64,000 nt of DNA from UBA1181 sp963654355 (GTDB lineage Bacteria; Bacteroidota; Bacteroidia; Bacteroidales; Paludibacteraceae), in the NCBI GenBank assembly GCA_963654355.1, contig CAVKBM010000002.1:71210-135209 (forward strand). Reading direction: 5' to 3'. This document shows positions 8,426 through 18,087 of this stretch, piece by piece. The translations under genes were made by a program, and so were the position numbers. The notes beneath the pieces are model-generated. The model did not search any database, was not told the origin of the DNA, and worked only from the letters and a program-made list of their open reading frames with translations. Within the stretch, counting starts at the first letter, position 1, and the number at the start of each line of letters is the position of its first letter.

Positions 8426-9289
8426 ATGATGGATTTTTTTAGAAAGAATTTTAGCATCCTATGCTGTGCATTGACAGTTGCCTCATTGGTTAGTTGCAAT
8501 AAGTCGGCGGTCAAAACAGACTGGGAAGAAATGAATCTCAAAGGAGATGTGAAGAGTTATTGGGAACGTGAATATACAGCCTACGCAGGCGAAAGTGGAA
8601 AGGCGGAGAAAGACCGATTAGTCAAATCCATCAAATTCACTTTCAACAAAGATGGCTATCTGTCGGAGGTAGATTGGTTTGATTCAGATGCCGACACCAT
8701 TCAAAAAGTCATTTCAGAGTTTGACAATACTGGTAGACCCATCATAAAACACAGATATGACGAGTTCGGCAGACTTTCAAGTTCCTCATATTTCACCTAC
8801 GACGAGAAAGGTCGACTTCTCAATACTGAGTTTCGAGACGCATACGAGGCAACCATCATGATTGAAGCAACAGAATACAATGACGAAAACCTCATTGAGA
8901 CAACCACACAGACAGTTCCAAAGAACGGTGAAAATATTGTTACACAGCGAGTTATTCGTCAGATGACAAAAAACGGGCTGCCCAAGGAGACCAAAGTGTA
9001 CAACGAAAAGAAAGAGTTGATCAACTATCGCAAAGAGACCTACAACGAACAGGAGCAGTTAGTCGCCTTCAAAGTGTATGCATCCGACGAGCAAACAGAG
9101 ATTCTCTCAGCCCAATTCGAGTACGACAACTGGGGCAACGTCGTCAAGCAGCAAGCCAATGGCGAAGAAGAATACAAAACACAAACCTACAAATACATCT
9201 TTGATAGCAAAAAGAACTGGACTTCAGTCGCCAACTACGGAGATGGAGAAGTACAGGGATTGACAGAGAGAGAGATTGAGTACTATTAG
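8426..9289 (+). CDS. Lipoprotein with YD/RHS-like repeats, unknown function
   Basis: A 287-residue exported lipoprotein: hydrophobic signal with lipobox LVSC and lipidated Cys24. The mature part is rich in short beta hairpins of the YD type, for example YDEFGRLSS, YDEKGRLLN, YNDENLIET and YDNWGNVVK, as in RHS-type and Bacteroidota toxin-antitoxin-like YD proteins, but it is far too short for an Rhs toxin and has no toxin-like C-terminus. Position just after rnr with an 11-base gap suggests cotranscription, not function. A strong terminator follows. Its likely place is the periplasmic face of a membrane. Confidence 0.75.
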   Translation: MMDFFRKNFSILCCALTVASLVSCNKSAVKTDWEEMNLKGDVKSYWEREYTAYAGESGKAEKDRLVKSIKFTFNKDGYLSEVDWFDSDADTIQKVISEFDNTGRPIIKHRYDEFGRLSSSSYFTYDEKGRLLNTEFRDAYEATIMIEATEYNDENLIETTTQTVPKNGENIVTQRVIRQMTKNGLPKETKVYNEKKELINYRKETYNEQEQLVAFKVYASDEQTEILSAQFEYDNWGNVVKQQANGEEEYKTQTYKYIFDSKKNWTSVANYGDGEVQGLTEREIEYY

Positions 9290-9296
9290 AAATAAC

Positions 9297-9334
9297 AAAA
9301 TGGACTTTTTGTCAACCGCAAAAAGTCCATTTTA
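9297..9334 (+). terminator. Intrinsic terminator after the YD lipoprotein gene
   Basis: AAAATGGACTTTTTG pairs with CAAAAAGTCCATTTT around a seven-base loop, followed by ATTTTTC. Near-perfect 15-bp stem. Confidence 0.85.
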
Positions 9335-9442
9335 TTTTTCTCACAATACATTTACTTCCAAACCAGTCATATAAAGTTTGCGTACAAGTCCGAGCAATAG
9401 ACACTCAAACTACACTATATTTTATCACAAAAATTTTCTCCC

Positions 9443-11239
9443 CTATTCTCCCCCTTCAATCGTCTTAGCAATCTTCTCAATATTCAAACTACGAGCAGAA
9501 GCGTCCATAATTTGCTTGTATACGCCACCCTCTTTGTAGACTTCGTCAGGAGTTCCACCTTGCTCTACTCGTCCGTTCTGCAACACATAAATCATATCGC
9601 TATCAATAATCTGCGAGATACTATGCGAGATGATGATTACCGTTCTATTTTGCTTGATAGCATCAATGCTGTTCTTAATCTGCTCGGTTGCCACTGCATC
9701 CAAACTGGCTGTCGGTTCATCTAAGAAAATAATCGGAGGATTCTTCAAGAACATTCTCGCAATCGCAATTCGTTGCTGCTGACCACCTGATAACATCGTC
9801 GCCTTGCTGTCAAACTTGTTCGGCAGAGACATCACCTGATCATACAGAAAAGACTTTTTCGCCGCGTCATACACTTCGTCCATCGTCGCATTAGGATTAC
9901 CATACAAGATATTCTCGGCTATTGTTCCGTCAAAGATGTGATTCTTCTGCAGCACCAAACCGATATTATCGCGCAAATACTGCGTGTCATACTCATTCAA
10001 ATCAACACCATCCAATTTGATAGATCCACAATCCGGCTTATAAAATTTGTCCAACAAGTTGACAATCGTACTCTTTCCCGCACCCGACAAACCAACGAAC
10101 GCAGTAATCTTGCCTTTATCTATCTTCATATTGATATTGTGCAGCGCTTTCGTGCCATTAGGGTAAGTAAAGTCAACATTGCAAATATCAATATTCCCTT
10201 CAATCTTAGTCGGACGATACTTTCCCGTCTCCTCAATATCCTGTTCATTGTTTAAAATTCCGAAGAAACCATCCGCATAGATTAGAGCATCATTCATATC
10301 GTCAAAAATACGGTGCAACTGCATGATCGGAGCCACCACATTATTGAACAACATCACATGGTACATAATTTTTCCAATCGTCATACCAGGGTAATCTGTC
10401 AACACCAAGTACGCTGTAAGAATGATAATTGCCACCGTTCCAATCTGTTGGAAGAAACTTTTCAAGCCATCATACCAAAAACTTGTCTTTCTCGTAGACA
10501 TCTGATTTCCAGTCAGTTTATCTTGAATAGTCGCCTGCTTATCCTCCTCAATCTTCTCCCTATTGAAAGATTTTATCACAGTGATGGACTCAAGGATATT
10601 CATGATTCCATGACTTTTCGCCTCTCTCTCTCTACGCATATTCTGACGCCAGCCTTTCAATTTCTTCGCTTGCCGAACCGTGATGACAAAGTAGATAGGA
10701 ACAATAATCAATGCCGTTAAGCCGACCCATACATTAGCCCTAAACATCAGCACTAATGCCAGAATCGCACTTAGAAAAAGGGGCAGCAAATCAATGAAGA
10801 AATTCTGCACAGTCCTTGACAAGCTGCTAATTCCCTGATCTATACGCGTTTGCAATTTTCCAGGTTCATTGTCGGTGGCAGAGAAAAAAGCCACTCTAAA
10901 CTTCAACACCTTATTGACAACAGCCAACGACAAATCCTTCGACACGAAGATTCTTATCTTTTCTCCAAAGAAATTCTGAAAGAATTTGATAAACGCAGAC
11001 AGCACCTCTTTCGACAAAAGAACGATTGCGATCAAGGAGACTATGTGTAACGCTTTGCCATCCCAACCGCCTCCCGAGGTAATATGCGCATTTATAGAAT
11101 CAACAGCCCAATCAAGAACAACAGCGTTCACCTGAGCCATACAAGATCCTATCAAAGTCAGAAGCAACGTAGCCACCACATACCACTTGTAAGGAGCTAC
11201 ATATTTTTTTAAATTTTTAAATAATTGTACAAGGTTCAT
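9443..11239 (-). CDS. ABC exporter, fused permease and ATPase (MsbA-like)
   Basis: Half-transporter of 598 residues. The N-terminal part (about 1-325) has six membrane helices; the C-terminal part is the ATPase with Walker A GLSGAGKST (383-391), signature LSGGQQQR (483-490) and Walker B IIFLDEP (503-509). It should act as a homodimer moving a lipid, lipid-linked sugar or drug outward. Many Bacteroidota annotate such genes msbA-like; the sequence alone does not prove lipid A transport. It is transcribed alone, divergent from mrp, with two candidate minus-strand promoter boxes in the gap. Confidence 0.9.
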   Translation of the reverse strand: MNLVQLFKNLKKYVAPYKWYVVATLLLTLIGSCMAQVNAVVLDWAVDSINAHITSGGGWDGKALHIVSLIAIVLLSKEVLSAFIKFFQNFFGEKIRIFVSKDLSLAVVNKVLKFRVAFFSATDNEPGKLQTRIDQGISSLSRTVQNFFIDLLPLFLSAILALVLMFRANVWVGLTALIIVPIYFVITVRQAKKLKGWRQNMRREREAKSHGIMNILESITVIKSFNREKIEEDKQATIQDKLTGNQMSTRKTSFWYDGLKSFFQQIGTVAIIILTAYLVLTDYPGMTIGKIMYHVMLFNNVVAPIMQLHRIFDDMNDALIYADGFFGILNNEQDIEETGKYRPTKIEGNIDICNVDFTYPNGTKALHNINMKIDKGKITAFVGLSGAGKSTIVNLLDKFYKPDCGSIKLDGVDLNEYDTQYLRDNIGLVLQKNHIFDGTIAENILYGNPNATMDEVYDAAKKSFLYDQVMSLPNKFDSKATMLSGGQQQRIAIARMFLKNPPIIFLDEPTASLDAVATEQIKNSIDAIKQNRTVIIISHSISQIIDSDMIYVLQNGRVEQGGTPDEVYKEGGVYKQIMDASARSLNIEKIAKTIEGGE

Positions 11240-11288
11240 CTATGTATGGGAAGATTAAGTTAATATTTTCATTCTTTCTCACATACTA

Positions 11289-11306
11289 CAAAATTAAGCA
11301 AATATA
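11289..11306 (-). promoter_or_regulatory. Two overlapping candidate -7 boxes for the ABC exporter
   Basis: On the minus strand TATATTTG (11299-11306) and TAATTTTG (11289-11296) both match TAnnTTTG perfectly, 50-70 bases upstream of the ATG at 11239. Confidence 0.45.
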
Positions 11307-11311
11307 ATTTG

Positions 11312-11319
11312 TAATTTTG
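11312..11319 (+). promoter_or_regulatory. mrp promoter -7 box
   Basis: TAATTTTG, perfect TAnnTTTG match, 22 bases before the ATG at 11342. Confidence 0.55.
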
Positions 11320-11341
11320 TTTTCACTAAACAGATATAATT

Positions 11342-12454
11342 ATGGCATTTTATCCTCAGTTAGTATTAGACGCACTCAAGCATGTGCGATACCCTGGCAC
11401 GGGCGAAGATATTGTCACCGCCAACATGGTCGACGACAACATCCGAATTGATGGGAATAAGATTTCGTTCTCTTTACTTTTAGAGAAACCTAATGATCCT
11501 TTTGCAAAATCTCTTGTGAAAGCCGCCGAGCAAGCCATCCTCACCTACGTTGGAGATGAGGCGGAGATAAAAGGGAACATAGACGTTCGCTTCAAAACAG
11601 AATTGCCTAAAGCAGCAGACAAGCTGTTGCCTCAGGTTAAAAATATCATTGCAGTCTCTTCTGGAAAAGGAGGAGTCGGCAAATCGACAGTCTCATCCAA
11701 TTTGGCTGTTGCCTTGGCAAAAAAAGGGTACAAAGTCGGACTCTTGGATGCTGATATTTTCGGTCCCTCCATACCGAAAATGTTTGGGTTGGAAGAAGCT
11801 CGCCCTATTCTTGAAGATGTCAACGGACGAGAGTTGATTCGACCTGAGGAAAAATATGGAGTTAAAATGCTCTCCATCGGTTTCTTTGTAGACCCCGAGA
11901 ATGCCGTACTCTGGCGTGGCGGAATGGCAAGCAACGCTCTCAAGCAGTTAATTTCGGATGCCAACTGGGGCGACTTAGATTTCTTCATCGTCGACCTTCC
12001 ACCAGGAACCAGCGATATCCACCTCACGATGGTGCAGACTGTAGCTATCACAGGTGCGATTGTTGTCAGCACGCCCCAACAAGTGGCATTAGCAGACGCT
12101 CGCAAAGGCATTAGCATGTTCCAAGGGGAGAAAGTCAACGTGCCTATCTTAGGGTTAGTGGAAAATATGGCATGGTTCACTCCTGCCGAATTGCCAGAGA
12201 ACAAATATTACATTTTCGGGAAAGAAGGTTGCAAATCCTTGGCTAAACAACTTGACCTGCCACTCCTCGGACAAATTCCTATCGTTCAGAGCATTTGTGA
12301 GGGAGGAGACAACGGCACCCCAGTAGCCTGCGACGAAAACACCATCACAGGCAAAGCGTTCGCCGACTTAGCCAACAATGTGGTTAAACAAGTGGAGGTC
12401 AGAAATGCCACATTACCCCAGACTCACATCGTAGAAGTAAAAAAGCATTCTTGA
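11342..12454 (+). CDS. mrp: Mrp/ApbC/NBP35 family P-loop ATPase, iron-sulfur carrier
   Basis: 370-residue cytosolic ATPase thought to carry and hand over Fe-S clusters. A DUF59/MIP18-like domain occupies about 1-95, then the deviant Walker A SGKGGVGKST (107-116) opens the ATPase domain. The CxxC pair used by many homologues for cluster binding is absent; the position after NMAWFTPAELP reads ENKYYIFGKEGCK instead, as is usual in Bacteroidota members, so cluster binding must differ or be weaker. The gene has its own promoter box and is followed 98 bases later by yciO, which has another. Confidence 0.92.
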   Translation: MAFYPQLVLDALKHVRYPGTGEDIVTANMVDDNIRIDGNKISFSLLLEKPNDPFAKSLVKAAEQAILTYVGDEAEIKGNIDVRFKTELPKAADKLLPQVKNIIAVSSGKGGVGKSTVSSNLAVALAKKGYKVGLLDADIFGPSIPKMFGLEEARPILEDVNGRELIRPEEKYGVKMLSIGFFVDPENAVLWRGGMASNALKQLISDANWGDLDFFIVDLPPGTSDIHLTMVQTVAITGAIVVSTPQQVALADARKGISMFQGEKVNVPILGLVENMAWFTPAELPENKYYIFGKEGCKSLAKQLDLPLLGQIPIVQSICEGGDNGTPVACDENTITGKAFADLANNVVKQVEVRNATLPQTHIVEVKKHS

Positions 12455-12498
12455 ATGATTGTTCCGCAAAGGTAAAAAGATTTTTTGGGGAAATTCAT

Positions 12499-12506
12499 TA
12501 CCTTTG
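12499..12506 (+). promoter_or_regulatory. yciO promoter -7 box, sets the start
   Basis: TACCTTTG, perfect TAnnTTTG match, 46 bases before the ATG at 12553. It lies inside the open frame that extends back to 12451, so the upstream start there would not be transcribed from this promoter; ATG 12553 is preferred. Confidence 0.6.
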
Positions 12507-12552
12507 CAGAATCAACGTCGGCGCATCCACTTGCGCCTATAATGCGAAACAT

Positions 12553-13164
12553 ATGCTTATCAGAATTTATCCGGAAAATCCGAACCAGCGAGAGATAGAC
12601 AAAGTAGTGCAATTTCTTCGCGACGGTGGATTAATCGTCTACCCCACCGACACTATCTATGGTTTGGGCTGCGATATCTTCAACACGAAAGCAGTTGAGA
12701 AAATTTGCAGATATAAGAAAATTGATGTTCGCAAAGCCAACCTCTCTTTCATCTGCCACGACCTCAGCAATATCAGCCAATACGCAAAAGTGGATAACGA
12801 CACATTCAAGTTGATGAAGAAAAACCTGCCAGGGCCGTTCACTTTCATTCTCAACGGCAATAACAGTCTGCCAAAGCTTTTCCGCAACAAAAAGACTGTC
12901 GGAATCCGTGTGCCAGACAACAACATCATTCTCGAACTTGTAAAAGGATTGGGCAACCCCATCCTCTCTACCTCTGTACGCGACGAGAATGACGATATTC
13001 TTGAGTATTTCACAGATCCTGAACTAATCCACGAGCGTTACGAAGGCATCGCGGACGTCGTTATCAATGGCGGATACGGAGCACTTGAGCCATCTACGAT
13101 TGTTGACTGCACGGGCGACGAGCCAGTTGTCGTTCGTCAAGGGAAAGGCGAATTGATTTGGTAA
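12553..13164 (+). CDS. yciO: YrdC/Sua5/YciO family protein (threonylcarbamoyl-AMP synthase-like)
   Basis: 203-residue cytosolic protein with the YrdC fold, whose proven members make threonylcarbamoyl-AMP for the t6A modification of tRNA. It begins MLIRIYPENPNQREID, then GGLIVYPTDTIYGLGCD, KANLSFICHDLSNISQY, NLPGPFTFIL, VGIRVPDNN and GNPILSTSV. The N-terminus and overall spacing follow E. coli YciO more closely than TsaC, and the KRxxSNK substrate motif of TsaC is changed, so the t6A role is likely in Bacteroidota (where this is often the only copy) but not proven. Start chosen from the promoter box; a longer frame from 12451 exists. The EamA gene follows after 21 bases. Confidence 0.85.
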   Translation: MLIRIYPENPNQREIDKVVQFLRDGGLIVYPTDTIYGLGCDIFNTKAVEKICRYKKIDVRKANLSFICHDLSNISQYAKVDNDTFKLMKKNLPGPFTFILNGNNSLPKLFRNKKTVGIRVPDNNIILELVKGLGNPILSTSVRDENDDILEYFTDPELIHERYEGIADVVINGGYGALEPSTIVDCTGDEPVVVRQGKGELIW

Positions 13165-13185
13165 AATATCGGAGCATTGTTTTGT

Positions 13186-14088
13186 ATGTGGGTTCTTTTG
13201 GCACTGTTATCCGCCCTTTTATTGGGCATTTATGATGTCTTCAAGAAAATTTCTTTAAAAGGGAATGCGGTAATACCTGTCCTTACCTCCTCTGTGGTCA
13301 TCTCTGCGATCATCTTCTTTATTCCTATTTTCTTATCGAAGACTGCACCAGAAACAATGACTGCAGCACATTTCTATGTGCCATCAATTGATTGGAACAC
13401 ACATCTTTTCATCTTCATAAAAGCAGTATTGGTGTTAGGCTCGTGGACATGCGCCTATTTCGGTATGAAAAATATTCCTATCACCATCTACTCTCCCATA
13501 CGAGCCACACAACCTGTGTGGACAGTCGTTGGCGCACTTGTCATCTTCTCCGAATCATTGACGCCTCTACAATTTTTAGGAATCGCAATCACCATTACCT
13601 CCTTCTATCTGTTCTCGCTCGCAGGACACAAAGAAGGCGTGTCGTGGAAACGCAACCATTGGATTTGGCTCATCATCTTGGCCACCCTATTAGGAGCAGC
13701 CAGCGGACTCTATGACAAACACCTTATGCACCAATACGACCGTATTGCTGTACAAGTCTATAGCTCTATCTATCAAGCATTTGTGATGGGAATAGTCTTC
13801 TTTCTTGTTTGGTACCCACACCGCAAAACATCGCCTTTCAGCTGGCGATGGAGCATCGTCGGCATCTCTCTCTTCCTAATGTTGGCCGACTATGTCTATT
13901 ATTGGGCACTTTCCGACCATAACGCACTCATATCTATAGTTTCAACCATTCGCAGGTCTGGAGCCGTCGTTCCATTCTTATACGGTGCTATTTTATTGAG
14001 AGAGAAGAATTTAAAAGTAAAAGGTGTACTACTCTGCGGAATATTAATAGGTGTCGCACTTCTAACATTCGGAGCTCTGCGAGGCTGA
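13186..14088 (+). CDS. EamA/DMT family transporter
   Basis: Ten-helix membrane protein of 300 residues with two EamA repeats, related to metabolite exporters and nucleotide-sugar carriers. First helix begins MWVLLALLSALLLGIYDVFK; the end of the first repeat reads SPIRATQPVWTVVGALVIF, and the end of the second reads VVPFLYGAILLREKN, both standard EamA positions. ATG 13186 is preferred to a TTG nine bases upstream. Cotranscribed with yciO. Substrate unknown. Confidence 0.85.
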   Translation: MWVLLALLSALLLGIYDVFKKISLKGNAVIPVLTSSVVISAIIFFIPIFLSKTAPETMTAAHFYVPSIDWNTHLFIFIKAVLVLGSWTCAYFGMKNIPITIYSPIRATQPVWTVVGALVIFSESLTPLQFLGIAITITSFYLFSLAGHKEGVSWKRNHWIWLIILATLLGAASGLYDKHLMHQYDRIAVQVYSSIYQAFVMGIVFFLVWYPHRKTSPFSWRWSIVGISLFLMLADYVYYWALSDHNALISIVSTIRRSGAVVPFLYGAILLREKNLKVKGVLLCGILIGVALLTFGALRG

Positions 14089-14197
14089 CACAAAATGAAT
14101 CTGTTTTTGAATATATTTTTGTAAATTCGCTCTCTGAACTTAACCACTTAAAGAGGCGTTCGTATACAGATTATTAGCAAAATCTAAAAGAAAGTGC

Positions 14198-14860
14198 ATG
14201 AAGAAACTCATTTTCATAATCTCACTTATTCTATCGTATGTTTGCCCCCTGCAAGCCCAACTGACAATGGAGCATTTTTTTGTTCAACAGTTGAAACAGC
14301 AACTTCAGATCAATACAGAGACAAGGGCAGCACTCTTAGAAAAATACACATCAGGGAAAGGAAACGCACTGACACTCAAAGGGGGAGCAACCGTAAACAT
14401 ACTTGAATACGAAGAAAACAGCTACTTAAAAGTACAAACATCAAAGCAAGGAACATTCACTCTGAAACGATGGAGTTGCGGGAAAGGAAACTATTTTGCC
14501 ATGTGTTGGAACATCTGCGCCCCCCTCTGCGACGCTGTTGTCAAAGTGGTGAGAGAAGACACCACAACAAAACCTTATAAGTACTATAACGTACCCATTC
14601 CAGAGGTTAAAATCACTGATTTTGTGATTGCAGACTCGCTCAAAGAAGATGGACTGACACCTGAGGATTTTTCCAATAAGTTAGAAATGGAACTGATTAA
14701 CTACGAGTTGCCCAACGGGGTGAAATTCGTAGCCAGCAATAACACTCCTCTATTTTTAGATGAGCAAAGAGCAAAGAAATATAAAAAGTATTGGAAGAAA
14801 AACGACATTATCATACTCTTCGTGGACGGCGAACTTCTATCAGACATACCACAAAACTAA
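14198..14860 (+). CDS. Exported DUF3256-like protein
   Basis: 220-residue secreted protein of a Bacteroidota-restricted family, probably DUF3256. It has a signal peptide of about 20 residues (MKKLIFIISLILSYVCPLQA) and then a helical segment QLTMEHFFVQQLKQQ. The middle contains three cysteines in MCWNICAPLCDA that could form disulfides or bind a ligand in the periplasm. No enzyme motif is seen. thiL starts 55 bases downstream in the same direction. Confidence 0.65.
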   Translation: MKKLIFIISLILSYVCPLQAQLTMEHFFVQQLKQQLQINTETRAALLEKYTSGKGNALTLKGGATVNILEYEENSYLKVQTSKQGTFTLKRWSCGKGNYFAMCWNICAPLCDAVVKVVREDTTTKPYKYYNVPIPEVKITDFVIADSLKEDGLTPEDFSNKLEMELINYELPNGVKFVASNNTPLFLDEQRAKKYKKYWKKNDIIILFVDGELLSDIPQN

Positions 14861-14915
14861 ATTTGTCAATTTTCTAACACAAATAAAAAACGAATAGACA
14901 TAATATATACAAGAT

Positions 14916-15986
14916 ATGGCAAATGAAGGAAGAACCGAAATCTCAACATTAGGAGAGTTCGGACTCATCAAACACTTAACAAAAAACATTGAAATTAAGA
15001 ACGCCTCTACCCTCAAAGGCGTGGGCGACGACGCGGCCATCTTAGAATATAAAGACAAGCAGGTATTGGTTACAACAGACCTGTTGCTTGAAGGCGTACA
15101 TTTTGATCTCACCTATGCGCCGCTTATGCATTTAGGCTACAAGGCTGCCGTAGTCAATTTTTCAGACATTTACGCAATGAACGGTCAACCTAAGCAAATC
15201 ACCGTTTCGTTAGGTATCTCAAAGCGTTTCTGTTTAGAAGACATTGACGAACTCTACGCAGGAATCAAGCTGGCATGCGAGAAATATGGCGTTGACCTCG
15301 TAGGAGGCGACACCTGCTCATCTATGACTGGATTGACCATATGCATCACCTGCATCGGAGAAGGAGAAAAAGACAAAATCGTTTGTCGCAACGGAGCGAA
15401 GAGCAACGACCTTTTCTGCGTCACAGGAGACTTAGGAGCCGCTTACATGGGCTTTTTACTTCTTGACCGCGAACGTAAAGTGTTCGATGGCAATGAATTC
15501 CAGCAACCCGACTTAGCAGGCAAGGAATACATTCTTGAAAGACAATTGAAACCAGAAGCACGCAAAGACATCATCGCAGAATTTGCAAAACAGAATATCG
15601 TGCCAAACGCAATGATGGACATTTCAGACGGATTGTCGTCCGAATTACTTCACATTTGCAAACAAAGTGGCGTGGGCTGTCGTGTCTACGAAGACAGGAT
15701 TCCTATCGACTATGAAACATCAATAATGGCGGAAGAGTTTAACATCAGTCCGACGACCGCCGCCCTCAACGGAGGAGAAGACTACGAACTGCTCTTCACC
15801 GTACCTTTAGAGATGAACGACGTCATGCAGAAGATACCAGGCGTACATGTTATCGGACACACAACAGACGAGTCGCTCGGTTGCCGTCTCATCACCCACC
15901 AAGGCGACGAAGTAGACCTTAAGGCACAAGGTTGGAATCCGTTGGCCGAGGAGACAGGAAAATCTGAAGATGACGCTACTGAATAA
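14916..15986 (+). CDS. thiL: Thiamine-monophosphate kinase
   Basis: Cytosolic ATP-dependent kinase turning thiamine phosphate into thiamine pyrophosphate. The 356-residue protein belongs to the PurM/ThiL fold: GVGDDAAIL (35-43), TTDLLLEGVHFD (53-64) with the metal-binding aspartates, VGGDTCSS, MMDISDGLSSEL and NGGEDYELLF are all present. Other thiamine genes are not nearby and no TPP riboswitch was recognised upstream. The acidic tail after WNPLAEE is a small species-specific extension. Confidence 0.95.
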   Translation: MANEGRTEISTLGEFGLIKHLTKNIEIKNASTLKGVGDDAAILEYKDKQVLVTTDLLLEGVHFDLTYAPLMHLGYKAAVVNFSDIYAMNGQPKQITVSLGISKRFCLEDIDELYAGIKLACEKYGVDLVGGDTCSSMTGLTICITCIGEGEKDKIVCRNGAKSNDLFCVTGDLGAAYMGFLLLDRERKVFDGNEFQQPDLAGKEYILERQLKPEARKDIIAEFAKQNIVPNAMMDISDGLSSELLHICKQSGVGCRVYEDRIPIDYETSIMAEEFNISPTTAALNGGEDYELLFTVPLEMNDVMQKIPGVHVIGHTTDESLGCRLITHQGDEVDLKAQGWNPLAEETGKSEDDATE

Positions 15987-16010
15987 CACGAAAAATATTC
16001 CACAACATAC

Positions 16011-16018
16011 TAATTTCG
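16011..16018 (+). promoter_or_regulatory. Possible -7 box for the porE-xseB-murI operon
   Basis: TAATTTCG, one mismatch to TAnnTTTG, 61 bases before the porE ATG. Confidence 0.3.
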
Positions 16019-16079
16019 CAAAATTTTCGTTATATACAATCAAATATAGGTGTTGATAAAAGACAGAAGGTTTCCATTG

Positions 16080-18083
16080 ATGAAAAAATTGAAATATAGC
16101 ATTCGGAGCATTCTCAGACTCATCCTGCTTCTATCTCTTACATTCGAACTTTCAAGTTGCTCAACAAAACAGCGACTCAAGAAAGCCGACAAGAAATACG
16201 AAGTAGGCGAGTATTACAATGCCTCGATTCTCTACAGCCGAATCTATCCGAAGGTGAAGGCCAAAGAGAAGCCTCTCAAAGCCTACAGTGCGTACCAATT
16301 AGGGAATTGCTACCGTCTCATCAACCAAACAGATAAGGCAGAAAGAGCATACGCGAACGCATTACGCAACAACTATAAGGACTCCACCGTATACCTTTAC
16401 TACGCCAATATTCTGAGACAAAACAAAAAAAGCAAGGAAGCGATTGCACAATATGACGTTTACCTTGAGAAACATCCCGATGACATACGAGCCATCAATG
16501 GGAGACAATCAGCCATCGACATTGAAGAATGGCGTAAGAACCCGACTCGCTATAAAGTGTCCAAAGCGGACTTTTTCTCATCGAAACGAACAGAATTCTG
16601 CCCCTCATTTCCTGGAGGAGACCCAGATGTCGTCTATTTCAACTCCACCCGAGAAAATAAAGAAGTAGGTGGAAACAATAGCAAGATAACGGGAGTGAGA
16701 AACAACAGCATCTACTGGGCTAAAAGAAACTCCTTGGGTGAATGGGATAACTTGGAATTAGTGGAGGGAGAGATGACATCCGACTTCGACGAGGGAACTG
16801 TCTCGTTCAGCGAAGATGGAAAGCAAATGTTCTTCACCCGATGCTACTCCGAAAAAGGAGAAAGTCGCGGCGCACAGATCTGCACCTGCACACGTTCTGG
16901 GGGAAAATGGGGAAAAGTAACCGAGGTGAAACTTTACCCCGACAGTTCCATCACCTTTGCACACCCAGCCTTGTCGCCCGATGGGAAATACCTATACTAT
17001 GTGTCCGACCTTCCCGGAGGATATGGAGGAAAAGACATTTGGAGAAGCGAGAAGAACGGCAACCAATATGGTGCGCCCGTCAACTTAGGACCCGAAATCA
17101 ACACACCAGGAGACGAGATGTTCCCTTACATGCGAGAAGACGGAACGCTCTACTTCTCGTCCAACGGACATCCTGGATTCGGTGGATTAGACATCTTCTA
17201 TGCCAACGAAATGGAAGATGGAACATGGGTAGTAAGCAATATGATGTATCCTATCAACTCAAATGGAGATGATTTCGGAATCTCATTCATAGCTGGATCA
17301 GAGAAAGGAATGTTCTCGTCCAACCGAGGTGAAAAGAAAGGATATGATAAAATCTATGAATTTGAGCTACCAGCCGTGGAGTTTATCGTTGACGGGAAAG
17401 TAACCGACATGAGCGGTGAACCAATTTCAGATGCCACCGTGCGCATAGTCGGCGACGATGGGACAAACACGAAGTTGAAATCCAAGAAAGACGGATCGTT
17501 CAAGTGTAGCCTCAACAAAAACGTCCACTATGTGATGTTAGGCAACTGTCGTGGCTTTCTAAATCAGAAGCAAGAGGCAGAAACCATTGACTTGGAAGAC
17601 TCTAAAACCTTTCCCATCCATTTCACCCTCGCTTCACTTAGCAAACCCGTTGGACTGGACAATATCTTCTTCGAGTTTGCTAAAGCAACGCTCACGCCCG
17701 AATCGTCTACCGCACTTGACAAATTAGTTAAGATTCTTAACGACAACCCTAACATCACTATTGAAATCGGAGCCCACACCGACCGTATAGGATCGGCAGA
17801 TGGCAATCTGCAGCTATCTGGGAAACGAGCACAGTCTGTTGTTGACTATCTCATCAAAAAAGGAATTGAGTCTGAACGACTCACAGCCAAAGGGTACGGA
17901 AAGTCACAACCAGTAACCGTGGACAAGAACCTCCAAAAGAAATATAATTGGCTGAAAGTAGGCGAAGAACTTGACGAAGATTACGTCAATGCGTTATTGG
18001 ATGATTCGAAGAAGGAGATTGTCGATTCAATCAACAGGCGCACAGAATTCCGCGTGTTGAAGACCACTTATAAAATGTACTAG
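16080..18083 (+). CDS. porE: PorE-like T9SS outer-membrane lipoprotein (TPR, PD40 propeller, CRD, OmpA)
   Basis: 667-residue lipoprotein whose domain order equals PorE of Porphyromonas gingivalis: signal with lipobox LSSC and lipidated Cys27, TPR helices (about 35-135), PD40/WD40-like beta-propeller blades (about 155-415; repeats such as LSPDGKYLYYVSDLPGG and REDGTLYFSSNG), a carboxypeptidase regulatory-like domain (about 425-510), and a C-terminal OmpA peptidoglycan-binding domain (FFEFAKATLTPES ... HTDRIGSADGN ... GYGKSQP). In T9SS, PorE ties the machinery to peptidoglycan. ATG 16080 is preferred over a GTG at 16050 because the signal peptide begins there. xseB follows after 4 bases and murI overlaps xseB, so these form an operon. 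Identification as PorE rests on architecture; related PD40-OmpA lipoproteins with other roles exist. Confidence 0.75.
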   Translation: MKKLKYSIRSILRLILLLSLTFELSSCSTKQRLKKADKKYEVGEYYNASILYSRIYPKVKAKEKPLKAYSAYQLGNCYRLINQTDKAERAYANALRNNYKDSTVYLYYANILRQNKKSKEAIAQYDVYLEKHPDDIRAINGRQSAIDIEEWRKNPTRYKVSKADFFSSKRTEFCPSFPGGDPDVVYFNSTRENKEVGGNNSKITGVRNNSIYWAKRNSLGEWDNLELVEGEMTSDFDEGTVSFSEDGKQMFFTRCYSEKGESRGAQICTCTRSGGKWGKVTEVKLYPDSSITFAHPALSPDGKYLYYVSDLPGGYGGKDIWRSEKNGNQYGAPVNLGPEINTPGDEMFPYMREDGTLYFSSNGHPGFGGLDIFYANEMEDGTWVVSNMMYPINSNGDDFGISFIAGSEKGMFSSNRGEKKGYDKIYEFELPAVEFIVDGKVTDMSGEPISDATVRIVGDDGTNTKLKSKKDGSFKCSLNKNVHYVMLGNCRGFLNQKQEAETIDLEDSKTFPIHFTLASLSKPVGLDNIFFEFAKATLTPESSTALDKLVKILNDNPNITIEIGAHTDRIGSADGNLQLSGKRAQSVVDYLIKKGIESERLTAKGYGKSQPVTVDKNLQKKYNWLKVGEELDEDYVNALLDDSKKEIVDSINRRTEFRVLKTTYKMY

Positions 18084-18087
18084 CATT

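Noticed and set aside
8426..9289. Rhs/polymorphic toxin
   Set aside because: YD-like repeats are present but the protein is a 287-residue lipoprotein without toxin domain or immunity gene.
11342..12454. Mrp lacking the CxxC motif as a broken protein
   Set aside because: Loss of CxxC with the ENKYYIFGKEG wording is, to my knowledge, normal for Bacteroidota members; length and ATPase motifs are intact.
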